From Planctomycetota bacterium (GTDB taxonomy: Bacteria > Planctomycetota > UBA1135), in the NCBI GenBank assembly GCA_004295085.1, contig SHNF01000017.1:125058-189057 (forward strand): 64,000 bases of DNA, in the 5' to 3' direction. Below are positions 11,122-19,180 of this stretch, piece after piece. The position numbers and the translations under genes are program-made. How positions within the stretch are numbered: the first letter of the stretch is position 1; each line of letters opens with the position of its first letter. The notes under the pieces were generated by a model. That model worked only from the letters and a program-made list of their open reading frames with translations, made no database searches and had not been told where the DNA came from.

Positions 11122-12651
11122 ATGACTTACCGCGTCCTCGCCCGCAAGTACCGACCCCGCACCTTCGCCGAGGTGAAGGGCCAGGACCACATCGTGAAGG
11201 CCCTCAGCCGCGCCATCGAGCGCGACCGCGTGGGCCAGGCCTATCTCCTGGTCGGCCCGCGCGGCGTGGGCAAGACCAGCACGGCGCGCATCTTCGCCAA
11301 GTCCCTCAACTGCGAGCGCGGTCCCACGCTGGAGCCGTGCCTGGCCTGCCCGCCGTGCCGTGAGATCGAGCTCGGCGGCGACACCGACGTGGTCGAGATC
11401 GACGGCGCCAGCAACAACAGCGTGGACGACGTGCGCGCCCTGCGCGACCGCGTCCACTACCAGCCGCTGCGCGACCGGCGCAAGGTGTACATCATCGACG
11501 AGGTGCAGCGCCTCAGCGGGCCGGCTTTCGACGCGCTGCTGAAGACCCTGGAGGAGCCACCGGGGCACGCGCTGTTCCTGTTCGCCACCACCGATCCGCA
11601 CAAGATCCCGGAGACCATCGTCTCGCGCTGCCAGGTGTTCGAGTTCCGGCGCCTGCGCGAGGAGGACGTGAAGGCCAAGCTGGCCTGGATCTGCGCCCAG
11701 GAAGGGCGCGAGCCGCCGGAGGAGGTGATCGCGGCGCTGAGCCGTGGCTGCCGCGGCGGCCTGCGCGACGCCGAGTCCATGCTGGACCAGCTGCTGGCCG
11801 TGGCCGACGGCGAGCCGACGCTCGACGACCTGGAGCTGGTGGCGGGCCTGGCCCGGCCCGAGCGCTGGCTCGACCTGCTGGAGGCCGTGGAGCGCGACGA
11901 CGCGCCGGCGCTGCTGCACGCCGTGGACGAGTTCCTGGCCCGCGGCGGCACCGAACGCGACTTCGTGGAGCAGGCCACCGACGCCGTGCGCGACATTCTG
12001 CACGTGGCCTTGCTCGGCGAGGACGCGCTGGGCGTGCAGCCGGCGCCGCAGCGGCGCGAGCGCATGCAGGCCCTGGCCAGGGCCCTGGGCCGCGACCGGC
12101 TGGAAGCCCTGCTGGGCCTGCTGTTCAGCCTGGAGACGCGCATGAGCCAGGCGCCGCTGGCGGCGCGCGCCCTCCTGGAATGGACCTTGCTGCGCGCCGC
12201 GCGCCTGCGCGAGCTGCTGGGTGCAGGAGCCTTGCTGGATTCCCTGCGCGGCGGCGGTGGCAGCAGCGGCGGCGCCAGGACCGCGCCAGTGCCAGCCGCC
12301 GCGGTCGCGCCTGCGCCCGCCCCGGCCGCGGCTCCGGCCGCGCCGGCGGACCGCGGCCGCCTGGCCCGGCTGCTCGAGGAGGTCGGCAAGAGCCGCCCCA
12401 CCCTGGGCGCGGTGCTGCGCTCCAACCTGGTGGAAGGGCAGGTGGAGGAGCGCGGCGTGCGCCTCACCTTGCGTCCCCTGGAGGCGCGCGACCGCTCCAT
12501 GCTCGAGGACCCGGTGGAGCGCGCCTTCCTGCGCGACCTGCCCGGGAGCCCGGGCGAGTGGAGCATTGCCTACGCCGGCGCGGAACGGCGCAGCGACGGC
12601 GTCGGCGAGCGCCTGCGCGAGTTCTTCGGCGGCGTGGAAGAATCCCCTTAG
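11122..12651 (+). CDS. dnaX: DNA polymerase III subunit gamma/tau
   Basis: This is the AAA+ clamp-loader subunit (509 residues). Walker A GPRGVGKT starts at residue 45. The zinc cysteines are 64, 73, 76 and 79, the same positions as I recall for E. coli. Walker B is YIIDEVQ, followed by the Arg-finger motif VSRCQVF. An Ala/Pro-rich linker separates the loader core from a short C-terminal region corresponding to tau-like domains. No slippery A-rich heptamer is present, so programmed gamma/tau frameshifting is not evident. The start ATG has no Shine-Dalgarno sequence. It heads the dnaX-ybaB-recR unit. Confidence 0.96.
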   Translation: MTYRVLARKYRPRTFAEVKGQDHIVKALSRAIERDRVGQAYLLVGPRGVGKTSTARIFAKSLNCERGPTLEPCLACPPCREIELGGDTDVVEIDGASNNSVDDVRALRDRVHYQPLRDRRKVYIIDEVQRLSGPAFDALLKTLEEPPGHALFLFATTDPHKIPETIVSRCQVFEFRRLREEDVKAKLAWICAQEGREPPEEVIAALSRGCRGGLRDAESMLDQLLAVADGEPTLDDLELVAGLARPERWLDLLEAVERDDAPALLHAVDEFLARGGTERDFVEQATDAVRDILHVALLGEDALGVQPAPQRRERMQALARALGRDRLEALLGLLFSLETRMSQAPLAARALLEWTLLRAARLRELLGAGALLDSLRGGGGSSGGARTAPVPAAAVAPAPAPAAAPAAPADRGRLARLLEEVGKSRPTLGAVLRSNLVEGQVEERGVRLTLRPLEARDRSMLEDPVERAFLRDLPGSPGEWSIAYAGAERRSDGVGERLREFFGGVEESP

Positions 12652-12672
12652 ACCCACCAAGAGAGAAGACGC

Positions 12673-12996
12673 ATGGCAGGGAGTCTCGGCGACCTCGGCG
12701 GCCTGCTCCGGCAGGCGCAGAAGATGCAGCAGCGCGTGACCGAGCTGCAGGAGTCCCTGGCGAAGCGCAGCTTCGAGGGCAAGGCCGGCGGCGGCGCGGT
12801 GCGAGCCACCGTGACCGGCGCCCGCCAGATCGTGGACATCAAGATCGAGCCGGCCGTGGTCAACCCCGCGGAGGTGGAGATGCTCGAGGACCTGGTGACC
12901 GCCGCGGTCAAGGACGCGCTGCGCCAGGCCGAGGAGACCGCGAGCGCGGAGATGCAGCGCATCACCGGCGGGCTGGGACTGCCCGGAATGATGTAG
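12673..12996 (+). CDS. ybaB: YbaB/EbfC nucleoid-associated protein
   Basis: This small protein (107 residues) is of the YbaB/EbfC family, which forms dimers that bind DNA and is conserved between dnaX and recR. The start ATG is preceded by the purine run AGAGAGAAG. The N-terminal half is predicted helical (LLRQAQKMQQRVTELQ); a beta segment (VRATVTGARQIVDIKIE) and a C-terminal helix follow. The conserved order dnaX-ybaB-recR supports the call. Confidence 0.93.
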   Translation: MAGSLGDLGGLLRQAQKMQQRVTELQESLAKRSFEGKAGGGAVRATVTGARQIVDIKIEPAVVNPAEVEMLEDLVTAAVKDALRQAEETASAEMQRITGGLGLPGMM

Positions 12997-13000
12997 AGCG

Positions 13001-13618
13001 GTGTTCCCCGAGCCCCTGCAGCGGCTGATCCGCGCCTTCGAGCGTTTTCCCGGCATCGGGCCGCGCAGCGCCGAGCGCATGGCGCTGCACGTGCTGCGCA
13101 TGCCGCGCGAGGACGTGGCCGAGATCGCGCTGGCCCTGCGCGACGCGCGCCTGAACACGCGCCGCTGCGAGCTGTGCTTCAACGTCGCCGAGGAGTCGCC
13201 GTGCCGGATCTGCAGCGATCCGCAGCGCGACTCCAGCCTGGTCCTGGTGGTGGAGGGGCCGCGGGAGGTCGAGAAGCTGGAGAGCGCCGGCGTGCACCGC
13301 GGCCTGTACCACGTGATCCTCGAGGGCTTCGCGCCGCGCGAGGGAGCGGAGCCGGATCCGCGCGCCCTGGCGGCCCTGCGCCGGCGCGTGCAGAGCGGCG
13401 TGGTGGCGGAGGTCGTGCTCGCCACCGCGCCGGACCGCGAGGGCGAGGGCGCGGCGCTGCTGGCGCGCGAGGCGCTGGCGGGCCTGCCGGTGCGGATCAC
13501 CCGCCTGGCGCGCGGCGTCCCGGTGGGCACGCGCCTGGAGTACCTGCACGGCGAGATCCTGGGCGAAGCCTTCCGCGGCCGCCGGCCGTGGAGCGCCGAT
13601 CCCGGCGCTGCGGAATGA
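13001..13618 (+). CDS. recR: Recombination mediator RecR
   Basis: RecR (205 residues) works with RecF or RecO to load RecA at gaps. The N-terminal helix-hairpin-helix (RAFERFPGIGPRSAERMA) is followed by a four-cysteine zinc site at Cys56, 59, 68 and 71, then a Toprim domain (VLVVEGPREVEKLE) and the C-terminal Walker-B-like segment with RLARGVPVG. It starts with GTG four bases after ybaB and overlaps truA by ATGA. Confidence 0.96.
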   Translation: MFPEPLQRLIRAFERFPGIGPRSAERMALHVLRMPREDVAEIALALRDARLNTRRCELCFNVAEESPCRICSDPQRDSSLVLVVEGPREVEKLESAGVHRGLYHVILEGFAPREGAEPDPRALAALRRRVQSGVVAEVVLATAPDREGEGAALLAREALAGLPVRITRLARGVPVGTRLEYLHGEILGEAFRGRRPWSADPGAAE

Positions 13619-14394
13619 GCGCGCCGCGGCGCCTGGCCCTGCTGCTCGCCTACGACGGGCGCGGCTTCCACGGGTTCCAGCGCCAGGCGGGCTTCCCTTC
13701 GGTGCAGGAGGAGCTGGAGCGGGCCTGGAGCGCGGTCACCGGCGAGCGCGCGGTCGTGCACGGCAGCGGCCGCACGGACACCGGAGTGCACGCCTGGGGA
13801 CAGGTGGCGCACCTGGACACGGTCGCGAAGCTGCCCGTGGAGCGGGTCGCTCCGGCGCTGAACGCCTACCTGCCCAACGAGGTGGTGGTGCGCGCGGCGG
13901 CGGCCGCGGCGCCGCAGTTTCACGCGCGCGCCAGCGCCATCGGCAAGCGCTACGTGTACCTGCTGGCCGTCGGAAGCCAGCGCCCGCTGCTGCGGGCCGG
14001 CTGGGTCGGCTGGGAACGGGCGGCGTCCCTCGACCTCGCGGCCATGCGCGCCGGCGCGCGCCACCTGCTCGGCCGCCAGGACTTCAGCGCCTTCGCCGCG
14101 GCCGGCCGCACCAGCAGGACCAGCGTGCGCACGCTGCGCTGCGCGCACCTGCGCCGGGTCCGTGGCGGGCTGATGCTGGCCTTCGAGGCCGACGGCTTCC
14201 TGTACAAGCAGGTGCGCAACATGGTGGGCGCCCTGCAGGAGGTGGGCCGCGGCCGGCGCGCGCCGGAATGGATCGCCGCGCTGCTGGCGTCCGGAGACCG
14301 GCGCAAGGCCGCGGCCACGGCGCCCGCCGTGGGCCTCTACCTGTGGCGCGTGCGCTACGCGGCGGACCCCTTCGCCGGGCGTTGCCGCCATTAG
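13615..14394 (+). CDS. truA: tRNA pseudouridine(38-40) synthase
   Basis: TruA (259 residues) makes pseudouridine at positions 38-40 of the tRNA anticodon stem. The catalytic Asp is residue 55 in the motif GRTDTGVHAWGQVAH. Other family marks are YDGRGFHGFQRQ at the N-terminus and FLYKQVRNMVGAL near the C-terminus. The ATG overlaps the recR stop (ATGA), indicating coupling within the dnaX operon. Confidence 0.95.
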   Translation: MSAPRRLALLLAYDGRGFHGFQRQAGFPSVQEELERAWSAVTGERAVVHGSGRTDTGVHAWGQVAHLDTVAKLPVERVAPALNAYLPNEVVVRAAAAAAPQFHARASAIGKRYVYLLAVGSQRPLLRAGWVGWERAASLDLAAMRAGARHLLGRQDFSAFAAAGRTSRTSVRTLRCAHLRRVRGGLMLAFEADGFLYKQVRNMVGALQEVGRGRRAPEWIAALLASGDRRKAAATAPAVGLYLWRVRYAADPFAGRCRH

Positions 14395-14397
14395 AAT
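14392..14397 (+). promoter_or_regulatory. -10 element upstream of ptsN
   Basis: TAGAAT overlaps the end of truA and ends ten bases before the ATG at 14408. It gives a leader of only a few bases for the PTS gene pair. Confidence 0.5.
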
Positions 14398-14407
14398 GGG
14401 CGCGCCG

Positions 14408-14869
14408 ATGGCCCATACGGACCTCCTGACGCGGGAGTGCATCCAGCTCGACCTCCAGGCCGCAACCCGCGAGGACGTGTTCGCCGCGCTGGCCGACGCC
14501 CTGGCCCTGCAGGACGCGAGCCTGCGCGCACGCCGGGAGGAAGTGCTGGCGGCGCTCCGGGAGCGCGAGCGCCTCGGGTCCACCGCGTCGCAGAAGGTCG
14601 CCATCCCGCACGTGAAGCTGCCCGGGCTGGCGCGGGTGAGCCTGGTGCTCGCGATCAGCAAGCGCGGGGTCGACTTCCGCGCCCCGGACGGCGAGCTGGT
14701 GCACGTGTTCTTCTCCCTGGTGCGCCCGGTGGAGTCCGCGGACCGGCACCTGGCGCTGCTGCGCTGGATCGCGGAGATCGCCCAGCACCGCGACTTCGTG
14801 CCGTTCGCGTGCCAGGCGCGCACGCCGCAGGAGATCCTTGACCTCCTGGCGGAGCTGTCGCCGGCCTGA
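14408..14869 (+). CDS. ptsN: PTS EIIA-type phosphocarrier (PtsN-like)
   Basis: The product (153 residues) is an EIIA of the fructose/nitrogen (EIIA-Ntr) class. The phosphoacceptor is His68 in the motif IPHVKLPGL, close to His73 of E. coli PtsN. No EIIB or EIIC permease domain is fused or adjacent, so a regulatory role is more likely than sugar transport. I prefer ATG 14408 over 14396, because the latter lies inside the TAGAAT promoter element. The HPr gene follows after 32 bases. Confidence 0.88.
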   Translation: MAHTDLLTRECIQLDLQAATREDVFAALADALALQDASLRARREEVLAALRERERLGSTASQKVAIPHVKLPGLARVSLVLAISKRGVDFRAPDGELVHVFFSLVRPVESADRHLALLRWIAEIAQHRDFVPFACQARTPQEILDLLAELSPA

Positions 14870-14901
14870 GGCCAGGCCAGGCCCGCCCACAGCGATAGTC
14901 C

Positions 14902-15189
14902 ATGACGGACGAGGTTTGCACCGCGCAGGTGACCGTCGTGAATCCCCTGGGCATTCACGCGCGTCCCAGCCATGCCATCGTGAGCACGGTCGCGGCGTAC
15001 GACGCGCAGGTGACCCTGCACTGCAACGGGCGCAGCGCCGACGCGCGCAGCATCCTGTCGGTGATGACGCTGGGCGCCGTGCACGGCGCGCAACTGGAGC
15101 TGGAGGCGCGCGGCCCGCAGGCGGCCGAGGCCGTGGCGGCGCTGGCGGCGCTGATCCGCTCCGGCTTCGAGGAGCTGTACGGAAAATGA
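14902..15189 (+). CDS. ptsH: HPr phosphocarrier protein
   Basis: HPr (95 residues) passes phosphate from PEP-protein phosphotransferase to EIIA. His19 in GIHARPS matches His15 of E. coli, and Ser50 in the motif RSILSVMTLG matches the regulatory Ser46 phosphorylated by HPr kinase. The C-terminal helix is normal. It overlaps the next gene by ATGA. No EI gene is in the window. Pairing with an orphan EIIA suggests a signalling PTS. Confidence 0.93.
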   Translation: MTDEVCTAQVTVVNPLGIHARPSHAIVSTVAAYDAQVTLHCNGRSADARSILSVMTLGAVHGAQLELEARGPQAAEAVAALAALIRSGFEELYGK

Positions 15190-15827
15190 AGGAAGCGCGC
15201 GAGCCGGCGGAAGCCGCGCCGGCGCCGGCCGGGTCCGGCGCGCCGCCGCGCTACTGCGTCGAGTACGAGAAGGACGGGCCGGCGCGGCTGCTGGCGCACC
15301 TGGACCTGCAGGAAGCGCTGGAGCGGGCGCTGCGGCGCGCGCGCCTGCCGCTGGCCTACACCCAGGGCTTCCACCCGCGGCCGCGGCTGCAGTTCGAGGA
15401 CCCGCTGCCGCTGGGCTGGCGCTCGGAGTGCGAGCGCCTGTGGATCGAGCTGGAGCGTGCGTTCCCGCCCGCCGAGACGCTGCTGCGGCTCGCGGCCACG
15501 GCGCCGCCGGGCCTGCGCTTCCTGCGCGTGTACCCGGTCGCGCGCGCGCAGCCGCCGGGCGCGCGCTGCTACCGCGTGCGCGGCTGCGCGCTGCCGGCGG
15601 ACGCGGCGGAGCGGGTGCGGGTGGCCTTCCCCGGGCCCGCGGAGGCAGGGGGCCGCGCCCCGGTGGCGCTGGAGCCGGGGGACGGCGGCTGGCGCGTGAC
15701 GCTGCGGCCGCTGGGCCGGGCGCCGGCGCCGTCGCTGAAGAAGGTGCTGGTGGCGCTGCTCGGCGAGCCGCTGCCCGCGGATCTGGACGTCCTGCGCCTG
15801 GCCGCGGCGGACGAGGACGGGACATGA
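15186..15827 (+). CDS. DUF2344 / TIGR03936-type radical-SAM-associated protein
   Basis: The protein (213 residues) shows the family start RYCVEYEKDGPARLLAHLDL and the motif YTQGFHPRPRLQF. The family usually sits beside RNase G, ribosomal proteins L21 and L27, and often a radical SAM protein. Here RNase G, L21 and L27 are present, but the radical SAM partner is not adjacent upstream; its place is taken by the PTS pair. The molecular function is unknown, probably tied to RNA or ribosome maturation. Both ends overlap neighbours by ATGA. Confidence 0.85.
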   Translation: MKEAREPAEAAPAPAGSGAPPRYCVEYEKDGPARLLAHLDLQEALERALRRARLPLAYTQGFHPRPRLQFEDPLPLGWRSECERLWIELERAFPPAETLLRLAATAPPGLRFLRVYPVARAQPPGARCYRVRGCALPADAAERVRVAFPGPAEAGGRAPVALEPGDGGWRVTLRPLGRAPAPSLKKVLVALLGEPLPADLDVLRLAAADEDGT

Positions 15828-17401
15828 GCGCCGCCGAGCGGCTGCTGGCGGTGAACGCGCGCGACCCGGAGGAGATCCGCGTGGCCCTGGCGGAAGGAGC
15901 GCGCCTGCTGGACCTGCGCTGGGCCCGTCCCGACCGGGAGACGCGCGTGGGCGATCTGTGCCTGGGCGTGGTCAAGCAGGTGGAGCCGGGCCTGGACGCC
16001 GCCTTCGTGGACTTCGGCGACCGCCGCTCCGGTTTCCTGCACGTCGGCAACGTGCACCCGGGATACCGCGACCCGGGCGCCGATCCGTTCGCGGTGGCCG
16101 CCAGTGCCACCGACGCGGCCGAGGCCGTGGTCGGCGCGCAGGACGCCGGCGAAGCCGGCGCCGCTGCCGGCGCAACTGCTGGCGCTGCCGCCGGCGCCAG
16201 CCCTGACCCTGGCGCGCGCGGCAACATCGCCGAGCTGCTGGCGCCGCGCCAGCGCCTGCTGGTGCAGGTGCTGCGCGATCCGGCGCGCGGCAAGGGCGCC
16301 ACGCTCACCACGTATGTCGCCCTGGCCGGCCGCCTGCTGGTCCTGATGCCGAGCCTGGGCCGCGCCGGCGTCAGCCGCCGCATCGAGGACGCCGAGGAGC
16401 GCGAGCGGCTGCGCGCGCTGCTCAGTCCGGCCGCGGAGCGGGAGCAGCTCGGCCTCATCGTCCGCACCGCGGCCGTGGGGGCCGGCGCGGAGGAGCTGGC
16501 GCGCGACTGGGAGCACCTGCTGTGGCGCTGGCGCGCCGCCGGCGCTGCTGGAGCGTGCGCCGGCGGCCCAGGGTTGCTGCTGGCCGAGGAATCGGCGGCC
16601 GTGCGCGCCGTGCGCGACCTCTACAGCGGCGCGGTGGCGCGCGTCATCGCCGACGACGCCGCAGTGGCGCGCGACCTGGAGCAGTTCCTGGTGCGCTACC
16701 GGCGCGAGGGCGCCGCGGCGGTGGAGCACTACTCCCAGAGCCGCCCCTTGTTCGAAGCCCTGGACCTGGAGCGCGATTTTCAGCTGCTGTTCCGCGACCG
16801 GGTGCCCCTCCCCGGCGGCGGCTCCATCGTGGTCCACGAGACCGAGGCGCTGACCGCGATCGACGTCAACAGCGGGCGCATCGACCAGGGCAGCCTGGAG
16901 GAGACGGCGCGCGAGACCAACAGGCGCGCCGCGGCCGAGATCGCGCGCCAGGTCCGCCTGCGCGACCTCGGCGGCATCGTGGTGGTGGACTTCATCGACA
17001 TGCGCAGCCCGGCGTACCGCAAGGAGCTCGAGGCCGAGTTCCAGGCGGCGCTGCGCGCGGACCGGGCGCGGGTCAAGCTGGGACGGCTGGGCTCCTTCGG
17101 GCTGCTGCCGCTCACGCGCCGCCGCCAGGGCACCGGCCTGCCGCGTCCCAGCGAGCGCGCCTGCCATCACTGCGGCGGCAGCGGCAACCTGGCGGCCCAG
17201 CACGCCGGGGCGCTGCGCGTCCTGCGCCGGCTGCGGGCGGCGCCGGCGCCCGGCCGGGTGCGGGTGCACCCGGGGGTGGCCGAGATCCTGCGCGGCGAGC
17301 ACGCACCGGCGCTCGCGGCCCTGGGGCCGGGCCACGAGCTGCTGGCGGATCCCCAGGTGCCCAGCGGCGAGCCTGTGTTCGAGTCCGGGGGCGGATCCTG
17401 A
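15824..17401 (+). CDS. rng: Ribonuclease G/E family endoribonuclease
   Basis: RNase G (525 residues) processes rRNA ends and decays mRNA. The N-terminal S1 domain (GDLCLGVVKQVEPGLDAAFVDFG) is interrupted by a long Ala/Gly-rich insertion at about residues 90-130. The catalytic magnesium-binding aspartates are Asp347 (in the motif ALTAIDVNSG) and Asp389 (in VVVDFIDM). The zinc-link is CHHC at residues 447-450. The C-terminus lacks the long RNase E scaffold tail, so this is the short form. It overlaps the DUF2344 gene. Confidence 0.95.
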   Translation: MSAAERLLAVNARDPEEIRVALAEGARLLDLRWARPDRETRVGDLCLGVVKQVEPGLDAAFVDFGDRRSGFLHVGNVHPGYRDPGADPFAVAASATDAAEAVVGAQDAGEAGAAAGATAGAAAGASPDPGARGNIAELLAPRQRLLVQVLRDPARGKGATLTTYVALAGRLLVLMPSLGRAGVSRRIEDAEERERLRALLSPAAEREQLGLIVRTAAVGAGAEELARDWEHLLWRWRAAGAAGACAGGPGLLLAEESAAVRAVRDLYSGAVARVIADDAAVARDLEQFLVRYRREGAAAVEHYSQSRPLFEALDLERDFQLLFRDRVPLPGGGSIVVHETEALTAIDVNSGRIDQGSLEETARETNRRAAAEIARQVRLRDLGGIVVVDFIDMRSPAYRKELEAEFQAALRADRARVKLGRLGSFGLLPLTRRRQGTGLPRPSERACHHCGGSGNLAAQHAGALRVLRRLRAAPAPGRVRVHPGVAEILRGEHAPALAALGPGHELLADPQVPSGEPVFESGGGS

Positions 17402-17442
17402 TGCGCGTCCTGGCGCGCCTTGCGGGCGCGCGGGCCGGTGGC

Positions 17443-17448
17443 TAGACT
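17443..17448 (+). promoter_or_regulatory. -10 element upstream of rplU
   Basis: TAGACT lies between rng and rplU and would give a 5' leader of about 20 bases before the TTG start of rplU. Confidence 0.45.
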
Positions 17449-17475
17449 TTCCCGCCCCTTCGGCGAGGCCAACCC

Positions 17476-17796
17476 TTGTACGCGATCGTCCGCGACCGCT
17501 CCCGCAACCTGACCCTGCGCCCTGGCCAGGAGCTGTGGATCGACCACCTGCCCGGCGCCGAGCCGGGCGGCCGGCACGTGTTCGAGCAAGTGAGCCTGCT
17601 GAGCCAGGAGGACGGCAGCGCCCAGCTCGGACGGCCCTTCCTGGAGGGCGCCAAGGTGGTGGCGGAGGTGCTGGGGGAAGCCCAGGGCGAGAAGATCCGC
17701 GTCTACTTCTATCGCCGCCGCAAGAACAGCCGGCGCACCCACGGGCACCGCCAGGTCTACACCCGCATCCGCGTGCAGGAGATCCAGGGCGCCTGA
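17476..17796 (+). CDS. rplU: 50S ribosomal protein L21
   Basis: L21 (106 residues) binds 23S rRNA in the large subunit. It begins MYAIV in the usual way if the TTG at 17476 is used, so this rare start is well supported. The C-terminal rRNA-binding signature is [20 protein letters not shown]. The middle region is less conserved than usual. It is followed by rpmA without a Prp protease gene between them. Confidence 0.95.
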   Translation: MYAIVRDRSRNLTLRPGQELWIDHLPGAEPGGRHVFEQVSLLSQEDGSAQLGRPFLEGAKVVAEVLGEAQGEKIRVYFYRRRKNSRRTHGHRQVYTRIRVQEIQGA

Positions 17797-17815
17797 AGCG
17801 CCGGGAGTGTTCGCC

Positions 17816-18061
17816 ATGGCTCACAAGAAAGGTGGCGGTTCCAGCAAGAACGGGCGAGACAGCAACGCCCAGTACCGGGGCGTGAAGCGCTACGGCGGGC
17901 AGGCCGTGGGCGTCGGCGAGGTGCTGGTGCGCCAGTGCGGCTCGGTGTACCGCGCCGGCGCCGGCGTCGGCATCGGGCGCGACTGGACCTTGTTTGCGCT
18001 GCGCGACGGCGTCGTGGAGTACGCGCACAAGCGCGTGAGCGTGCGCCCGCTCCCCGCCTAG
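17816..18061 (+). CDS. rpmA: 50S ribosomal protein L27
   Basis: L27 (81 residues) reaches the peptidyl transferase centre. It begins [16 protein letters not shown], so it lacks the cleaved N-terminal extension seen in Firmicutes, consistent with the absence of prp. GGGAG lies eight bases upstream of the ATG, one of the few clear Shine-Dalgarno sequences here. A second in-frame GTG at 17807 is rejected on that basis. The protein is slightly truncated at the C-terminus compared with E. coli. Confidence 0.96.
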   Translation: MAHKKGGGSSKNGRDSNAQYRGVKRYGGQAVGVGEVLVRQCGSVYRAGAGVGIGRDWTLFALRDGVVEYAHKRVSVRPLPA

Positions 18062-18086
18062 GCGGCAGCGGCAGCGACCGGCGGCC

Positions 18087-19115
18087 ATGCCTGCGGACAG
18101 CATGTTCCGCGACGAGGCCATGTTGGTGGCGAACGCCGGCAAGGGCGGAGACGGCTGCTGCTCGTTCGCGCGCGAGAAGTTCCGCCCGCTGGGCGGTCCC
18201 GACGGCGGCGACGGCGGCGACGGCGGCAGCGTGGTCCTGACGGCCGACGGGCACGAGAGCTCGCTGTTCAGCGTGAGCCGCAGCAGCCGCGTGAGCGCGC
18301 GCGACGGCGAGCCCGGCGGCAGCAGCAATTGCGCCGGGCGCAAGGCCCCGGACGTGCGCGTGGCCGTGCCGGTGGGGACGCTGGTGTTCGACCGCGCGCG
18401 ACACAACCTCCTGGCCGACCTGAGCGTCCCCGGTGCCAGCGTGGTGGTGGCGCAAGGCGGCAGGGGCGGGCGCGGCAACGCCCGCTTCGCCACCTCCACA
18501 GACCAGGCGCCGCGGCGCTTCGAGCGCGGCACCCCGGGCGAGCAGCGCGAGCTGCGCCTGGAGCTGCGCCTGGTGGCCGACGTCGGCCTGGTGGGGCTGC
18601 CCAACGCCGGCAAGAGCACCTTGCTGTCGGTGCTCACCGCCGCCCGCCCCAAGATCGCGGCCTACCCGTTCACCACCTTGCACCCGCACCTGGGGATGCT
18701 GGAGACCTTGCCCGACGGCCCCGTGCTGGTGCTGGCGGACATCCCCGGCCTGATCGCCGGCGCGCACACCGGCAAGGGCCTGGGCCACCAGTTCCTGCGC
18801 CACCTGGCGCGCACGCGCCTGCTCCTGCACCTGGTGGACTGCTCGGCGCTCGCGCCCGATCCGGCGGCTGCCTGGAGCGCCGTGCGCGCAGAGCTGGCTG
18901 CGTACAGCCCTGAGCTGGCCGCGCGCCCGTCCCTGGTGGCGGCCACCAAGGTCGAGGACGAGGACGCGGAGCGCCGCGCCGCGGACCTGGAAAAGGCGAC
19001 GGAGCAGCCGGTGCTGCGCCTCTCGGCGGTGACGCGGCGCGGCCTGGACGAGCTGCGGCGGCGCCTGGCCGGAGAGCTGCGCGAAAGAAGCGCGCCGGCC
19101 GCGGCGTCGCAATGA
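18087..19115 (+). CDS. obgE: Obg family GTPase
   Basis: ObgE (342 residues) is a ribosome-assembly and stress-response GTPase. The Gly-rich N-terminal Obg fold (GKGGDGCCSFAREKF) comes first, then a GTPase domain with G1 GLPNAGKST at residue 170 and G3 DIPGLI. The C-terminal OCT domain found in Firmicutes is absent, which is normal outside that group. The ATG at 18102 would give a more typical N-terminus than 18087. It sits in the conserved order rplU-rpmA-obgE. Confidence 0.95.
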   Translation: MPADSMFRDEAMLVANAGKGGDGCCSFAREKFRPLGGPDGGDGGDGGSVVLTADGHESSLFSVSRSSRVSARDGEPGGSSNCAGRKAPDVRVAVPVGTLVFDRARHNLLADLSVPGASVVVAQGGRGGRGNARFATSTDQAPRRFERGTPGEQRELRLELRLVADVGLVGLPNAGKSTLLSVLTAARPKIAAYPFTTLHPHLGMLETLPDGPVLVLADIPGLIAGAHTGKGLGHQFLRHLARTRLLLHLVDCSALAPDPAAAWSAVRAELAAYSPELAARPSLVAATKVEDEDAERRAADLEKATEQPVLRLSAVTRRGLDELRRRLAGELRERSAPAAASQ

Positions 19116-19153
19116 GGCCGCGGCGGGCGGGCGGTCCCGGCTGCGGGATCTGC

Positions 19154-19159
19154 TAACCT
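19154..19159 (+). promoter_or_regulatory. Possible -10 element of the PDZ gene
   Basis: TAACCT lies 21 bases before the GTG at 19181 in the 65-bp gap after obgE. No convincing -35 is visible. Confidence 0.35.
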
Positions 19160-19180
19160 GCTGCAGCGGACGGAACGGAC

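Noticed and set aside
11122..12651. Programmed frameshift in dnaX to make gamma
   Set aside because: There is no A-rich slippery heptamer or following stem-loop in this GC-rich gene.
14396..14869. ATG at 14396 as the ptsN start
   Set aside because: This ATG lies within the TAGAAT promoter hexamer, and ATG 14408 is a better fit.
17807..17815. GTG at 17807 as start of L27
   Set aside because: The Shine-Dalgarno GGGAG overlaps it, and the family start is MAHKKG at 17816.
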